DNA of 64,000 bases from an uncultured Verrucomicrobia subdivision 3 bacterium (GTDB lineage: Bacteria > Verrucomicrobiota > Verrucomicrobiia > Limisphaerales > UBA11358): contig CAIQKM010000055.1 of assembly GCA_903872345.1 (NCBI GenBank), positions 1 through 64,000 on the forward strand, given 5' to 3'. The translations under genes and the position numbers were made by a program. Below the pieces are notes generated by a model. That model was not told the DNA's origin and did no database searches. It saw only the letters and a program-made list of their open reading frames with translations. How positions within the stretch are numbered: position 1 is the stretch's first letter; each line of letters begins with the position of its first letter. Below are positions 1-8,128 of the stretch, one piece after another.

Positions 1-140
1 ATTTTACAGATTTTAAGCCTCACGCTCTTCGAGAAAATGCCCATTTTACAGGCGCTTACTCAACAACCGCCCACTCCTCCGCCATCAGACATCACCGATC
101 ATCAATGTTTACTGGGGTTTTAAACCGGACAGTAGTGATA

Positions 141-1565
141 TCATATCGAGACTACTCGGTATTCCAGTGGAAGTGAGAATTGTTGGTGAAGTGTTTCGAT
201 GTAAAGGCGTTCCGTTGGTGATAGACGACACCGCCCAACGATGATCAGACGTACGGGAAGTTTCTGGGCGCGGTGCGGATGGAATGCGTATTCAAGTATC
301 TGGCCGAGGGCCTGCCGAATCACAACCCGAGGCTCCAGATCGGATTTTATTTCGTAAAGTATCAACTCGGTATTCGTGCGAACGCTGACATCAATAAAAT
401 CTTTTTCCAGAACTATTTTAGCAGCCGGAAATTCCTGCTTCAACTCGGCGAAAAGTCTGGCCTGCATGTGTGCGTGTTCCGGATTGCACTCAACTGGAGC
501 AATTGCACGCCGGAAGAGCTTCCGAACAACAGGTGCCAACTTTATGCCCTTTCGGTGACGTAAAGAATCGGTGGCGGTTTTTGGGTTCTGCTTCTCAACA
601 TCATATAACTGGTATCTGTTGAGAGACATGACAGGATCGTTAGGCTGAACAAAGTTTCCTGGCTTAGAGGGATAGATGTTTTCTAATCGGAATCTCACAT
701 TCAAAATGTGCTTTGCTTCGGGCGAATTTCCGAGAGCAGCGGCATTTCCGCCAACAGCCGCAATTTCCGCCTTCATGATTTTGAACCAGCCTTTTTTCTT
801 GAAGATTTTGAGTGCTGATTTCGCCTGCGAATCATTGAGACATTCGACCTCCTGAATGTTTGCGACATAACGGCGTTTTTTGTCCGGTTGAACTGTAAAC
901 AACGTTAAATCCACTGGTTTTTGTGCGGCTAACAGGCGGCGGCGACTTTTATTCGCTCCCTCCAGAAAAGCGTAACGCCAGCCGTCGATCTGCCACTCGG
1001 AGCGAAAAAGCCATTCCTCATGCCCAAACCCGTTCCGAGAATTGTAACTTGTGGCATTTTCAAGATTTTTGGCATCGCCGCTGGGCTGTCGCCAGTTTCT
1101 GGAATTGTATGAAATACGTGTAAGTTTTTGATTCAAGTTATCCTCCCGAAGCGTCGGTGCGGTTCCGGTCAAATCACTGACGCTCATTTGTCCAGTTATT
1201 TTGACATAGATGGATTTCTGTTTTCGGATTATTGATCCGAAGCGAAGCAGCACTTGGTCTTCATAGTCTTTAATCTTCCAAACTCGGGCTGTCGTATCGA
1301 GGGGCTGACAGAGAACCCCGAATCCCTGAGCACCATTTTCAATGGCCTCAATGTGTTCGAGTCGTTCGGCGTAACCGTTGGAATGATTGCCGACATTTCG
1401 TGGCCAAAGAATCTCAGCTTGGTTGCCGTCTTTGGACATTTGACTGTCCCAGACTCTTAAGAAGACCCGGTTTTTATGAGGGACGAATGCACCCCAAGAC
1501 CATTGGTTGTTTAGGAGTGGCGCGTGGAGTCTTTTACTAAAAAAGTCGGTCTGGTTCATTTTCAT
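141..1565 (-). CDS. Hypothetical protein with C-terminal PD-(D/E)XK-like nuclease motif
   Basis: 474 residues, not assigned to a family. The last 110 residues look like a restriction-endonuclease fold: an acidic helix around residues 365-380, then D392 in 'FIDVSV', then a strand carrying E405-I-K407 ('LILYEIKSD'). This is the D...ExK spacing of PD-(D/E)XK nucleases. The segment at residues 195-245, with the run 'DLTLFTVQPDKKRRYV', is beta-rich and could be a ligand-binding domain, but I cannot name it. The hexapeptide SYNSRN occurs twice, near residues 152 and 173. There is no signal peptide, so it is presumably cytoplasmic. The gene stands alone and is divergent from the metalloprotease gene at 1834. 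The nuclease assignment is inference from motif spacing; the ORF itself is solid. Confidence 0.75.
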   Translation of the reverse strand: MKMNQTDFFSKRLHAPLLNNQWSWGAFVPHKNRVFLRVWDSQMSKDGNQAEILWPRNVGNHSNGYAERLEHIEAIENGAQGFGVLCQPLDTTARVWKIKDYEDQVLLRFGSIIRKQKSIYVKITGQMSVSDLTGTAPTLREDNLNQKLTRISYNSRNWRQPSGDAKNLENATSYNSRNGFGHEEWLFRSEWQIDGWRYAFLEGANKSRRRLLAAQKPVDLTLFTVQPDKKRRYVANIQEVECLNDSQAKSALKIFKKKGWFKIMKAEIAAVGGNAAALGNSPEAKHILNVRFRLENIYPSKPGNFVQPNDPVMSLNRYQLYDVEKQNPKTATDSLRHRKGIKLAPVVRKLFRRAIAPVECNPEHAHMQARLFAELKQEFPAAKIVLEKDFIDVSVRTNTELILYEIKSDLEPRVVIRQALGQILEYAFHPHRAQKLPVRLIIVGRCRLSPTERLYIETLHQQFSLPLEYRVVSI

Positions 1566-1833
1566 TCAGCAAACCTTTCTCGAAATCCCGCTTTGAGAGT
1601 CCGTCTCGGCGTTTGGGTCGCTTCTCAGCATATCCCTTTCCCCCGGATGGACAAATTGGTTTTGCGCTTTTTCATGTTCAATTGCAAGCCGGATTTCCGG
1701 TCAGTGCCATTTTCTTTTGCGCGCCCGTATTCGTGCGCCTTCGTGAAATTCGTGTCCCACCCCTCCTCCGTTCATCGCACACCTCCGTCTGAAATTTGCT
1801 GCAACTCCCGCCGCCCCGCCTATAATTTCACCT

Positions 1834-2976
1834 GTGAGCGATGACGCCCAAGGCTTTGACGGCTACGTCTGCCATCCGCAATTCGGCAACGAGATGGTGC
1901 GGGGACGCTTTGTCATGGGCTGGGACGGTCTGCGCTTTGAATCGGAACAGGAACCTTACATTCTGCCGCTGGATCAGGTGGTGGTGGAGCTGGGTAATGA
2001 TGAAAATTGGATCGGCCTCGCCGACCGCCGGCAGCCGGGGCTGACATTTTTCGTGGCGCGGGACATTCTGGAGGAATCACGATTTATCGGGTCACTCACC
2101 ATCCGTCGGCAATTGGAACGGACACTGGGGCGGCGCGAATTGTTCCGGCGTCTGCGCGTGACGGTCGTCGCCCTGCTGGCGTTTGCGGGGCTGGCATGGA
2201 TCGGTTCGCTGGGGGCCGGCTGGGCGGTGCAGACCATTGTGAAAGGCATTTCCGTGGAGCGGGAGATTGCCTTCGGCGACGACAGTTTTAAGGAGGTCCA
2301 GGAGCACTTGGATTTTGTCAGCGACACCAATGCCGTTTTGCAGTTGCAGGCCGTGGCGGCACCGCTGCTCCCGTCCGTGCCGGCGCGGGGCATTCCCTTC
2401 AAATTTTACATCACTCCCGGGGAACCCAACGCTTTCGCCATGCCCGGCGGCCGGATTTTTGTAACAACCGGCCTGCTCGATCTGATGGACACGCCCGAGC
2501 AACTGGTCGGCGTGCTGGCGCATGAATCGGCGCACATTGCGCAGCGGCACATTTTTCAGCATATCATCTCCGGGCGGGGACCGATTTACCTGATACGTCT
2601 GCTGACCGGCAACCGCAATTCCATGTTGAATCTCATGGCGATTCCTTCGGAATTGCTGGTGTACGAAAGTTTTTCCCAACGCTACGAGAAAGAGGCGGAT
2701 GCCTATGGTTGGGACTATCTGGTGGCCGCCGGCATCAATCCGCACGGGATGATTGAGGCGTTGAAAAAACTGCGGGACTATCATGCCAAGTCCGGGGACG
2801 ACACCGGTCCCAAGCGGGGGGCCGCTTTCAGCAGTCATCCCGATTTGGACAAACGCATCGCCTGGCTCGAAGCCAAGTGGGCGGCGTTGCCGGATAAAAG
2901 TCATTTCATGACCCTCACCAATCAAGTGCCCAAGGTGGAAGAAAATCACAAGCTGATTGATCTGTTGCTCAAATAA
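1834..2976 (+). CDS. M48-family membrane metalloprotease
   Basis: 380 residues with a GTG start at 1834. The N-terminal 100 residues form a soluble domain, followed by one transmembrane helix at about residues 109-132. The peptidase domain contains the zinc motif H230-E-S-A-H234, and the 'YEKEADAYGWDYL' segment supplies the third zinc ligand (Glu) expected for M48 peptidases of the HtpX/Oma1/BepA group. The run 'AMPGGRIFVTTGLL' just before the zinc helix is also typical of that family. The likely role is quality control of membrane or envelope proteins. The first 100 residues differ from the standard HtpX layout, whose helices come first, and may bind a partner. It is a single gene, divergent from the preceding one, with a palindromic repeat 11 bp after its stop. 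Confidence 0.9.
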   Translation: MSDDAQGFDGYVCHPQFGNEMVRGRFVMGWDGLRFESEQEPYILPLDQVVVELGNDENWIGLADRRQPGLTFFVARDILEESRFIGSLTIRRQLERTLGRRELFRRLRVTVVALLAFAGLAWIGSLGAGWAVQTIVKGISVEREIAFGDDSFKEVQEHLDFVSDTNAVLQLQAVAAPLLPSVPARGIPFKFYITPGEPNAFAMPGGRIFVTTGLLDLMDTPEQLVGVLAHESAHIAQRHIFQHIISGRGPIYLIRLLTGNRNSMLNLMAIPSELLVYESFSQRYEKEADAYGWDYLVAAGINPHGMIEALKKLRDYHAKSGDDTGPKRGAAFSSHPDLDKRIAWLEAKWAALPDKSHFMTLTNQVPKVEENHKLIDLLLK

Positions 2977-2987
2977 CATTCTTCAGC

Positions 2988-3137
2988 GGCGGAGCGCGGC
3001 TGTCTCAGCCGCAGCGCGTGGACAAGCCGGGTGCGGTGGAGTTTGCTCGCACCGTGTTGGCGGAACGGCAAGGGTGTAAGAAGTTCAACGCGGCCAGGTC
3101 TGGCGGTACGCTGCGGCTGAGACAGCCGCGCTCCGCC
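2988..3137. repeat. 150-bp element with perfect 29-bp terminal inverted repeats
   Basis: The left arm (2988-3016) and right arm (3109-3137) are exact reverse complements over 29 bp. Each arm contains its own smaller palindrome (GCGGCTG...CAGCCGC), so each can fold by itself or pair with the other. The 92 bp between the arms holds no supported ORF. It lies between two convergent genes, 11 bp after one stop and 18 bp before the other. The form fits a MITE or REP/BIME-like element and could also act as a bidirectional terminator. Confidence 0.8.
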
Positions 3138-3155
3138 AATCGGTTCAGCCCTGGC

Positions 3156-4397
3156 TCAAGTGAACCAGCCGAGTTCGTATTTCTTCACCCGGTAGAGCAG
3201 GCCCAGCAGGCGGACTTCCACGGTGGTCAGATAGAGAAACAGGAAGCTGTTGAGCACCGTGGCGAAGAACCAGAAATGCGGGATGACGCTGAGGTAGCTG
3301 AGGCACAGCCGGCGGAGGATCAGGGCCGCCACCAGCAGCAGGATGGTGAATGCATATTCCTTCAGCACTTTGGTGATGGAGGGGATGACCAGCAGCGGAT
3401 TCACGGCGGCGAGAGTGTTGTACATGCCCACGGCGGTGAAGGCCATGGGAAAGTAAACGCAACTGAACAGCATCAGCGCCATGGTGGCCCAGCCCAGCCA
3501 GGCGTTGTCTTCCGTCGCTGTCAGCGTGGCGGCATAGATGGTCAGGAAGATGGATGGGCAGAAACAGACGAAGCACAGCCCCAGAAACCGGAAGAAAGGG
3601 GAGACCACATCGCTGACCACGTCGGTGATGTCCGGCCAGTCGGGCATCTTATCCTCGCCCATGGCGGAACTGGCCAGAATGCGCCAGAAATAGGCGGCCA
3701 GATAACCGCCGCTGAGAACGGTCAGGATGATGAGGGCGGTGAACCCGTAGATTAGCGCGTACCTCACAATGTAGGACGCGCCATCCACCAGCAGAAAGAA
3801 AATGGTGCCGGTGACGAGCAGGATCAGGCCGTCGCCGCGCAAGGGATACTTGAACGCGCCTTTGGCCAGGGTGCCAAAGGAAACCTCCTCTTCGTCCACG
3901 ACCAGCGGGGCGGTTTCCTGGCGCGTGCATTCCACGGCGCAGGTGCGGCAAAAGGTTTTGACCACGCCTCCGGAGTGCCGGGTGTTCACGCACATTTCGC
4001 AGAAGTTACCCTGGCATTGGGGGCAGAGAAACCGGGCCGGATTGTTGCGGTGAAATTTGCAGATGGCTTTGCTGATGACCGGCGTCGGCGCGGCGACGGG
4101 GGCGCTTTCTGGAATGAATTCGTAACCCAGCAGCACTTCGCCCAGTTGAATGCTCTGGCCGGGCACGAGCGCGGCTTCCTCCACGGGTTGGCCGTTGATA
4201 AAGGTGCCGCTGGTGGAGCCGAGGTCTTTCACCGTTACCGCCGTATCCATGACCAGCAACTGACAGTGATTGCCGGATACCGAAGGGTGGTTGATGACGA
4301 AATCATTATCCTCGTTGCGACCCAAGGTAATGATCCCCGTGGTTAACGGGATTTCCCAGGCATTGTCGGTGCCGGGATTGACGGTGAGGCGTCGCAT
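3156..4397 (-). CDS. FHA domain / zinc-cluster / multi-span membrane protein
   Basis: 413 residues in three parts. Residues 1-95 are a forkhead-associated domain ('ITLGRNEDNDFVI', 'SVSGNHC', 'STSGTFINGQ'), the fold that reads phosphothreonine. Residues 113-153 hold a cysteine/histidine cluster (C-x2-H, CPQC, C-x2-C, H, CRTC) resembling a B-box zinc finger. The rest is hydrophobic, with about five membrane helices and a Yip1-like look. The likely role is a membrane-anchored protein that docks onto a phosphorylated partner, but no kinase gene is nearby. It is encoded alone, facing the metalloprotease gene. Domain calls are from visible motifs; the partner and process are unknown. Confidence 0.85.
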   Translation of the reverse strand: MRRLTVNPGTDNAWEIPLTTGIITLGRNEDNDFVINHPSVSGNHCQLLVMDTAVTVKDLGSTSGTFINGQPVEEAALVPGQSIQLGEVLLGYEFIPESAPVAAPTPVISKAICKFHRNNPARFLCPQCQGNFCEMCVNTRHSGGVVKTFCRTCAVECTRQETAPLVVDEEEVSFGTLAKGAFKYPLRGDGLILLVTGTIFFLLVDGASYIVRYALIYGFTALIILTVLSGGYLAAYFWRILASSAMGEDKMPDWPDITDVVSDVVSPFFRFLGLCFVCFCPSIFLTIYAATLTATEDNAWLGWATMALMLFSCVYFPMAFTAVGMYNTLAAVNPLLVIPSITKVLKEYAFTILLLVAALILRRLCLSYLSVIPHFWFFATVLNSFLFLYLTTVEVRLLGLLYRVKKYELGWFT

Positions 4398-4494
4398 CCG
4401 CCTTTCATCTCAATTTGGGGCGATGGTGTCAAGCCAAGGGTGAGGGGGAATTTACGATTTACGATTGGGGGCATACTCGTACCGCACCCGAGAT

Positions 4495-4636
4495 GTAGCG
4501 GGCGGCAGCTTGCCGCCCGGGGAGAAGCGTGAAATTGCCCAGCCCCTGACGAATAATCAAACGCCGGTGCTGGCGGAGCCATTGCCGCCGGGCTGGAAGC
4601 GCCGGCTCCACGGCAGGCAAGGATGCCCGCCGCTAC
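4495..4636. repeat. Imperfect palindromic intergenic repeat
   Basis: The arms start with GTAGCGG at 4495-4520 and end with CCGCTAC at 4611-4636. The left arm itself contains the hairpin GGCGGCA-GC-TTGCCGCC. The arms match imperfectly. The element fills most of the gap between the FHA gene's start and the rhodanese gene's 3' end. It resembles the other GTAGC-type repeats in this window (22206-22282, 24806-24833). No coding sequence is supported inside it. Confidence 0.6.
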
Positions 4637-4639
4637 CCC

Positions 4640-5014
4640 TCACTGTCCCGTCTTTACCGCCCAGCCGGTGGCGACCAGACCTTTGTAGCCGCCGATGACG
4701 GAATACACCTGGCGGTAGCCCATCTTCTGGGCGGCCTCGCAGGTGAGGGCGGAGCGGAAGCCGCCGCCGCAGTACATGATGATCTCGGTTTTTTTGTCGG
4801 GATACATTTTCTCCAGATCGCGTTCAAAAATGCCTTTGCCCAAGTGCACGGCTTCGGCGGCGTGACCGGCGAGCCATTCGTGATCTTCGCGCACGTCCAT
4901 GAGGATGACCTTGGAATTGGCCACGAGCCGGGCACGGGCCTCGGCCACGCTGATTTCCGTGACGCTTTTTTTGGCTTCGGCCACCAACATGAGAAAACCG
5001 GGTGAATGATCCAT
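4640..5014 (-). CDS. Rhodanese-like domain protein
   Basis: 124 residues, a single rhodanese domain. 'VILMDVREDHEWLAGH' is the typical core strand and loop. The catalytic loop is C82-G-G-G-F-R-S, matching the CxxGxR pattern that holds the persulfide in sulfurtransferases. The segment 'AAQKMGYRQVYSVIGGYKG' is the usual C-terminal helix and strand. No signal peptide is evident, so it is probably cytoplasmic and transfers sulfur to thiol acceptors. The physiological acceptor cannot be read from the neighbours. It is a single gene, divergent from the oxidoreductase gene at 5307. Confidence 0.9.
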   Translation of the reverse strand: MDHSPGFLMLVAEAKKSVTEISVAEARARLVANSKVILMDVREDHEWLAGHAAEAVHLGKGIFERDLEKMYPDKKTEIIMYCGGGFRSALTCEAAQKMGYRQVYSVIGGYKGLVATGWAVKTGQ

Positions 5015-5306
5015 GGCATAAAATTAGATTCTGGCGGGGCCGGGTCAATGCAATTCATTGCGGCCGGGCCGGCGAGGGGCGCATCTTGACACCAACCCTT
5101 AGGCTAAATAGTTCAGCACCACCTCAACCCGGCCCCCATTTATCAATGGCGGAGAGGGAGATCGGCCGTCGTGTGACCGGTTGGCTGCCAGATCATGGTT
5201 ATGGATTGGGGGCAGTGGCAGGCAGGATGCGCCCGCCGGGATTCTTTGGCGAAATTTCTCATCGTTTTTGCCGGAACATTGCATTAGAGTCGCGGTTCCA
5301 CCCCTT

Positions 5307-6401
5307 ATGAAAATGTTTTTATCCGCCCTGCTCGGCGGGCTGTTGCTGGCGGGCTCGGTCGTTGCCCAGGAAACCAAACCGCCGGTGCGTTTCGCGATTG
5401 TCGGGCTCGCGCACGATCACGCCATGGGATTCATCCCCCGGCTGGCGGGGCGGACGGATGTGCAGTTGGTCGGCATTGTGGAAACGAACGCGGACCTGAT
5501 CGCTCGTTACTCCCGCCGATTCAGACTTGCTCCGGGTTTGTTTTACCCGAGCCTGGAAGATTTATTTGCCCGGACGAATATTCAAGCCGTGGCGACGTTT
5601 ACCAGTGTGTACGATCATGAAGCGGTGGTGGAAACCTGCGCCGCGCATGGGGTGGATGTGATGATGGAAAAACCGCTCGCCACGAATATGAAGCAGGCGC
5701 GCGCGATTGCGGCAGCGGCGAAGCAGAGCGGCATCCGGGTGTTTGTGAATTATGAAACCACCTGGTACGCCGGGAATCGGGCGGCCTATAAAATGGTGCA
5801 CGAGGAACATCAGATCGGTGACGTCGTCAAAATGGTGTTTCACGACGGTCATAACGGGCCGAAGGAAATCGGCTGCTCCACGAATTTTCTGGCCTGGCTG
5901 ACCGATCCCGTTCTGAACGGCGGCGGCGCGATCAACGATTTTGGCTGTTACGGCGCGGATATCGCCACGTGGTTCATGGACGGCCAGCGGCCGGTTTCCG
6001 TCTTTGCCAGCGCGTCGCATATCAAACCGGCGATTTATCCCAAGGTGGAGGATGATGCGACAATTGTGCTGACCTATCCCCAGGCGCAGGTGATTTTGCA
6101 ACCCTCCTGGAACTGGCCGTTTAATCGTAAAGACATGGAAATTTATGGTCAGACCGGTACGGTAATGGTGCCAAGGAATGATCTGTTGCGCGTGCATACG
6201 GCTTTCATCCCGGATGAAAAGGAAGTCGTACCGCCAGCGATTACCGGGCCCGGTGCGGACCCGCTGTCCTTTTTTGCAGCGGTGGTCCGGCGGGATATCG
6301 AACCCACGGGGCTGTCCTCGCTCGATGTCAACGTGACGGTGGTGGAGATTTTGGAGGCGGCGCATCGGTCGGTTGAGACCGGGCGGCGGGTGGATTTCTG
6401 A
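5307..6401 (+). CDS. Secreted GFO/IDH/MocA-family oxidoreductase
   Basis: 364 residues. I place the start at 5307, where the protein begins MKMFLSALLGGLLLAGSVVAQE, a good signal peptide; a longer in-frame reading back to 5181 would bury it. After the signal come 'FAIVGLAHDHAMG' (Rossmann NAD(P)-binding strand and loop), 'MMEKPLATNMKQA' (the EKP motif of GFO/IDH/MocA dehydrogenases) and 'GGGAINDFGCYGADIATWF' (substrate-domain GGG/D-x-G/H-region). The family acts on sugars, inositols and similar polyols. A signal peptide suggests periplasmic localisation, as seen for many verrucomicrobial and planctomycete members. The substrate is unknown. The pseudouridine synthase gene follows after 60 bp on the same strand. 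Confidence 0.88.
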   Translation: MKMFLSALLGGLLLAGSVVAQETKPPVRFAIVGLAHDHAMGFIPRLAGRTDVQLVGIVETNADLIARYSRRFRLAPGLFYPSLEDLFARTNIQAVATFTSVYDHEAVVETCAAHGVDVMMEKPLATNMKQARAIAAAAKQSGIRVFVNYETTWYAGNRAAYKMVHEEHQIGDVVKMVFHDGHNGPKEIGCSTNFLAWLTDPVLNGGGAINDFGCYGADIATWFMDGQRPVSVFASASHIKPAIYPKVEDDATIVLTYPQAQVILQPSWNWPFNRKDMEIYGQTGTVMVPRNDLLRVHTAFIPDEKEVVPPAITGPGADPLSFFAAVVRRDIEPTGLSSLDVNVTVVEILEAAHRSVETGRRVDF

Positions 6402-6461
6402 CCCCAAAAGTTTCCCCAATTCGGTTTTTGAGTTTGGCGCGGAATTCTGGCATCCTGCCGT

Positions 6462-7310
6462 ATGGCCAGGCCCAATTTCATTGAATTGCCCGATTGCGAC
6501 CCGATCCCCATCCTGTATGAGGACCGGTCGGTCTTGGCCATCGACAAGCCGCGCGGCTGGATGCTCGTGCCGCATTCCTGGCAGAAGACGGCGTGGAATC
6601 TCCAGGCCGCCATCGCCTCCTCCATGGCCGCCCGGGATTACTGGGCGCGCTCCCGGGGGCTGAAGTTTCTCCGCTTTATTCACCGGCTGGATGCGGACAC
6701 CAGCGGCATTCTGCTGTTTTGCAAAAGCATTGGCGCGGTGCAGGTGTTTGGCGACCTGTTTGAACAACGGCGCATGGAGAAGAAATACCTGGCCGTGACC
6801 GTGGGCGAACCGCGTGAAACCGAGTGGCTTTGCCAGTTCAAAATCGCGCAAGATCCCAAGCAGTTTGGCCGGATGAAGGTAGATTTTCGCAATGGCAAAA
6901 ATGCGGAAACTTATTTCAAAGTGCTGGCCCGGCGCGGAAAGTTCACGCTGATCGAGGCCCGGCCGGTGACCGGCCGCACGCATCAGATTCGCATTCACCT
7001 GGCGGAATCCGGCATTCCGATTGTGAGTGATGAACTCTATGGTCATTGCGAGTGGGGCCATGAATTGGGGCTGCGCGCCATCCGCCTGGGCTACACCGAT
7101 CCGTTTACCCGCCGGCGCGTGGATATTCGCGCGCCTACGGACAAGTTTCTGAATGAATACGGTTTCGGGGATGTGGCGTTGACGGACGGTCCGCCGGCGG
7201 CGCGGCGGCCGGCGGAAATGCTTCCGCCGGAGGATGAGCCCGAGTTGCCGGAAGAAACGGAGGGGGAGCGTTCGGAAGATGAAAATCTGCCGGATGATAA
7301 TCTGGGGTGA
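6462..7310 (+). CDS. RluA-family pseudouridine synthase
   Basis: 282 residues. The motif H74-R-L-D77 ('FIHRLDADTSGILLF') carries the catalytic aspartate of RluA-type pseudouridine synthases. 'RPVTGRTHQIRIHLAESGIPIVSDELYG' is the conserved C-terminal part of the active site. No S4 domain is visible at the N-terminus, so it is a short RluA/RluC-like form. The last 45 residues are acidic and low complexity and probably disordered. It isomerises uridine in rRNA or tRNA; the target site cannot be inferred. The upstream oxidoreductase gene may be co-transcribed. A strong hairpin follows at 7404. Confidence 0.9.
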   Translation: MARPNFIELPDCDPIPILYEDRSVLAIDKPRGWMLVPHSWQKTAWNLQAAIASSMAARDYWARSRGLKFLRFIHRLDADTSGILLFCKSIGAVQVFGDLFEQRRMEKKYLAVTVGEPRETEWLCQFKIAQDPKQFGRMKVDFRNGKNAETYFKVLARRGKFTLIEARPVTGRTHQIRIHLAESGIPIVSDELYGHCEWGHELGLRAIRLGYTDPFTRRRVDIRAPTDKFLNEYGFGDVALTDGPPAARRPAEMLPPEDEPELPEETEGERSEDENLPDDNLG

Positions 7311-7403
7311 AGCGGGGCGGTGAACCACGAATGGACACCAAGGGACACGAATTAAAAAAGCGCTGAGGCGTTTTTATCACATCGTAGTATTCGAGAAATA
7401 AAA

Positions 7404-7435
7404 ACGGCGTCACAACTCCGAAGCTGTGACGCCGT
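7404..7435 (-). terminator. Rho-independent terminator for the redoxin/DsbD operon
   Basis: An 11-bp perfect stem (7404-7414 with 7425-7435) has a 10-nt loop. On the minus strand it is followed by GTTTTTATTTC, the expected U-tract. It starts 22 bp after the stop of the minus-strand redoxin gene. The plus strand has no T-run after the stem, so it may only weakly stop transcripts from the pseudouridine synthase side. Confidence 0.85.
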
Positions 7436-7456
7436 AACCAACCGCAGTAAACTTAC

Positions 7457-8053
7457 TTAATCCGCGTAATGGACGCTGCAGCCGTAGGGGCGGGTTTGCT
7501 TGACGGTCACGGGTTTGCCGGCGAGGAGATCATCCACGGCGGCGTGGACGTAGTTTTTGGCGGCGCGGGGGTCGCCTTCGGGCGTGGGGTTGTTGTCGAG
7601 GGCGCCGGCGTAGGCGAGCGAACCATCGGCGGCGATCACGAACATGTGCGGCGTGGTTTTCATGCCGTAGAGATGACCGATGGTGCCGGCGTTGTCATCC
7701 AGCCAGGCGGTGGCGGCGAATTTCTGTTCGCTCCAGACTTTTTGGGCGGCGGCGGGTTTCAGGTAGCCGAAATTGTCCTTGGCGACGGAATCCACCACCA
7801 GCCAGACGACGCCTTTGGCGGCGAGTTCCGTCTGGAGTTCCTGCATGGCGCCGGTGCTGTAGTGATGGTGACAGAAGGGGCATTGTTCGTTGTAGGATTC
7901 GAGGACCACAATCTTGCCCTTGTAATCGGCGAGGTGAATGGTTTTGCCGGTGATATCCGTGCCGGTGAAGTCCGGGGCGGGTTGGCCAACGTCCAAGGCA
8001 AAAGCGGCCGTGGTGAGCACGAGGGCGGCGAACAAAGCGAGGGTCTTTTTCAT
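7457..8053 (-). CDS. Exported redoxin (AhpC/TSA thioredoxin-fold) protein
   Basis: 198 residues from the ATG at 8053 (MKKTLALFAALVLTTAAFA, a signal peptide); a longer start at 8074 adds seven residues before it. The body is a peroxiredoxin/thioredoxin fold: 'VGQPAPDFTGTDITGKTIHL', then 'NEQCPFCHHHYS' with a CPFC pair at the active site, then 'MKTTPHMFVIAADGSLAYAG' with the cis-proline region. The C-terminus has an additional cysteine ('YGCSVHYAD'). It probably works in periplasmic thiol redox chemistry. It lies 75 bp downstream of the DsbD-like gene on the same strand, and a terminator follows, so the two form a likely operon in which DsbD supplies electrons to the redoxin. The pairing is inferred from synteny. 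Confidence 0.87.
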   Translation of the reverse strand: MKKTLALFAALVLTTAAFALDVGQPAPDFTGTDITGKTIHLADYKGKIVVLESYNEQCPFCHHHYSTGAMQELQTELAAKGVVWLVVDSVAKDNFGYLKPAAAQKVWSEQKFAATAWLDDNAGTIGHLYGMKTTPHMFVIAADGSLAYAGALDNNPTPEGDPRAAKNYVHAAVDDLLAGKPVTVKQTRPYGCSVHYAD

Positions 8054-8128
8054 AACATTCATTGATCCAGTCATTGGTAACGGTAATACGTTACCATATA
8101 AGACGCGCCGGGGGGTAAAGAGTTCAAA

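Noticed and set aside
2092-2979. Long open frames antisense to the M48 gene and to several other genes (for example opposite 5562-7328, 10397-11614 and 19209-19934)
   Set aside because: They are long because of high GC content. They have no conserved motif, and the overlapping genes on the other strand carry clear family signatures.
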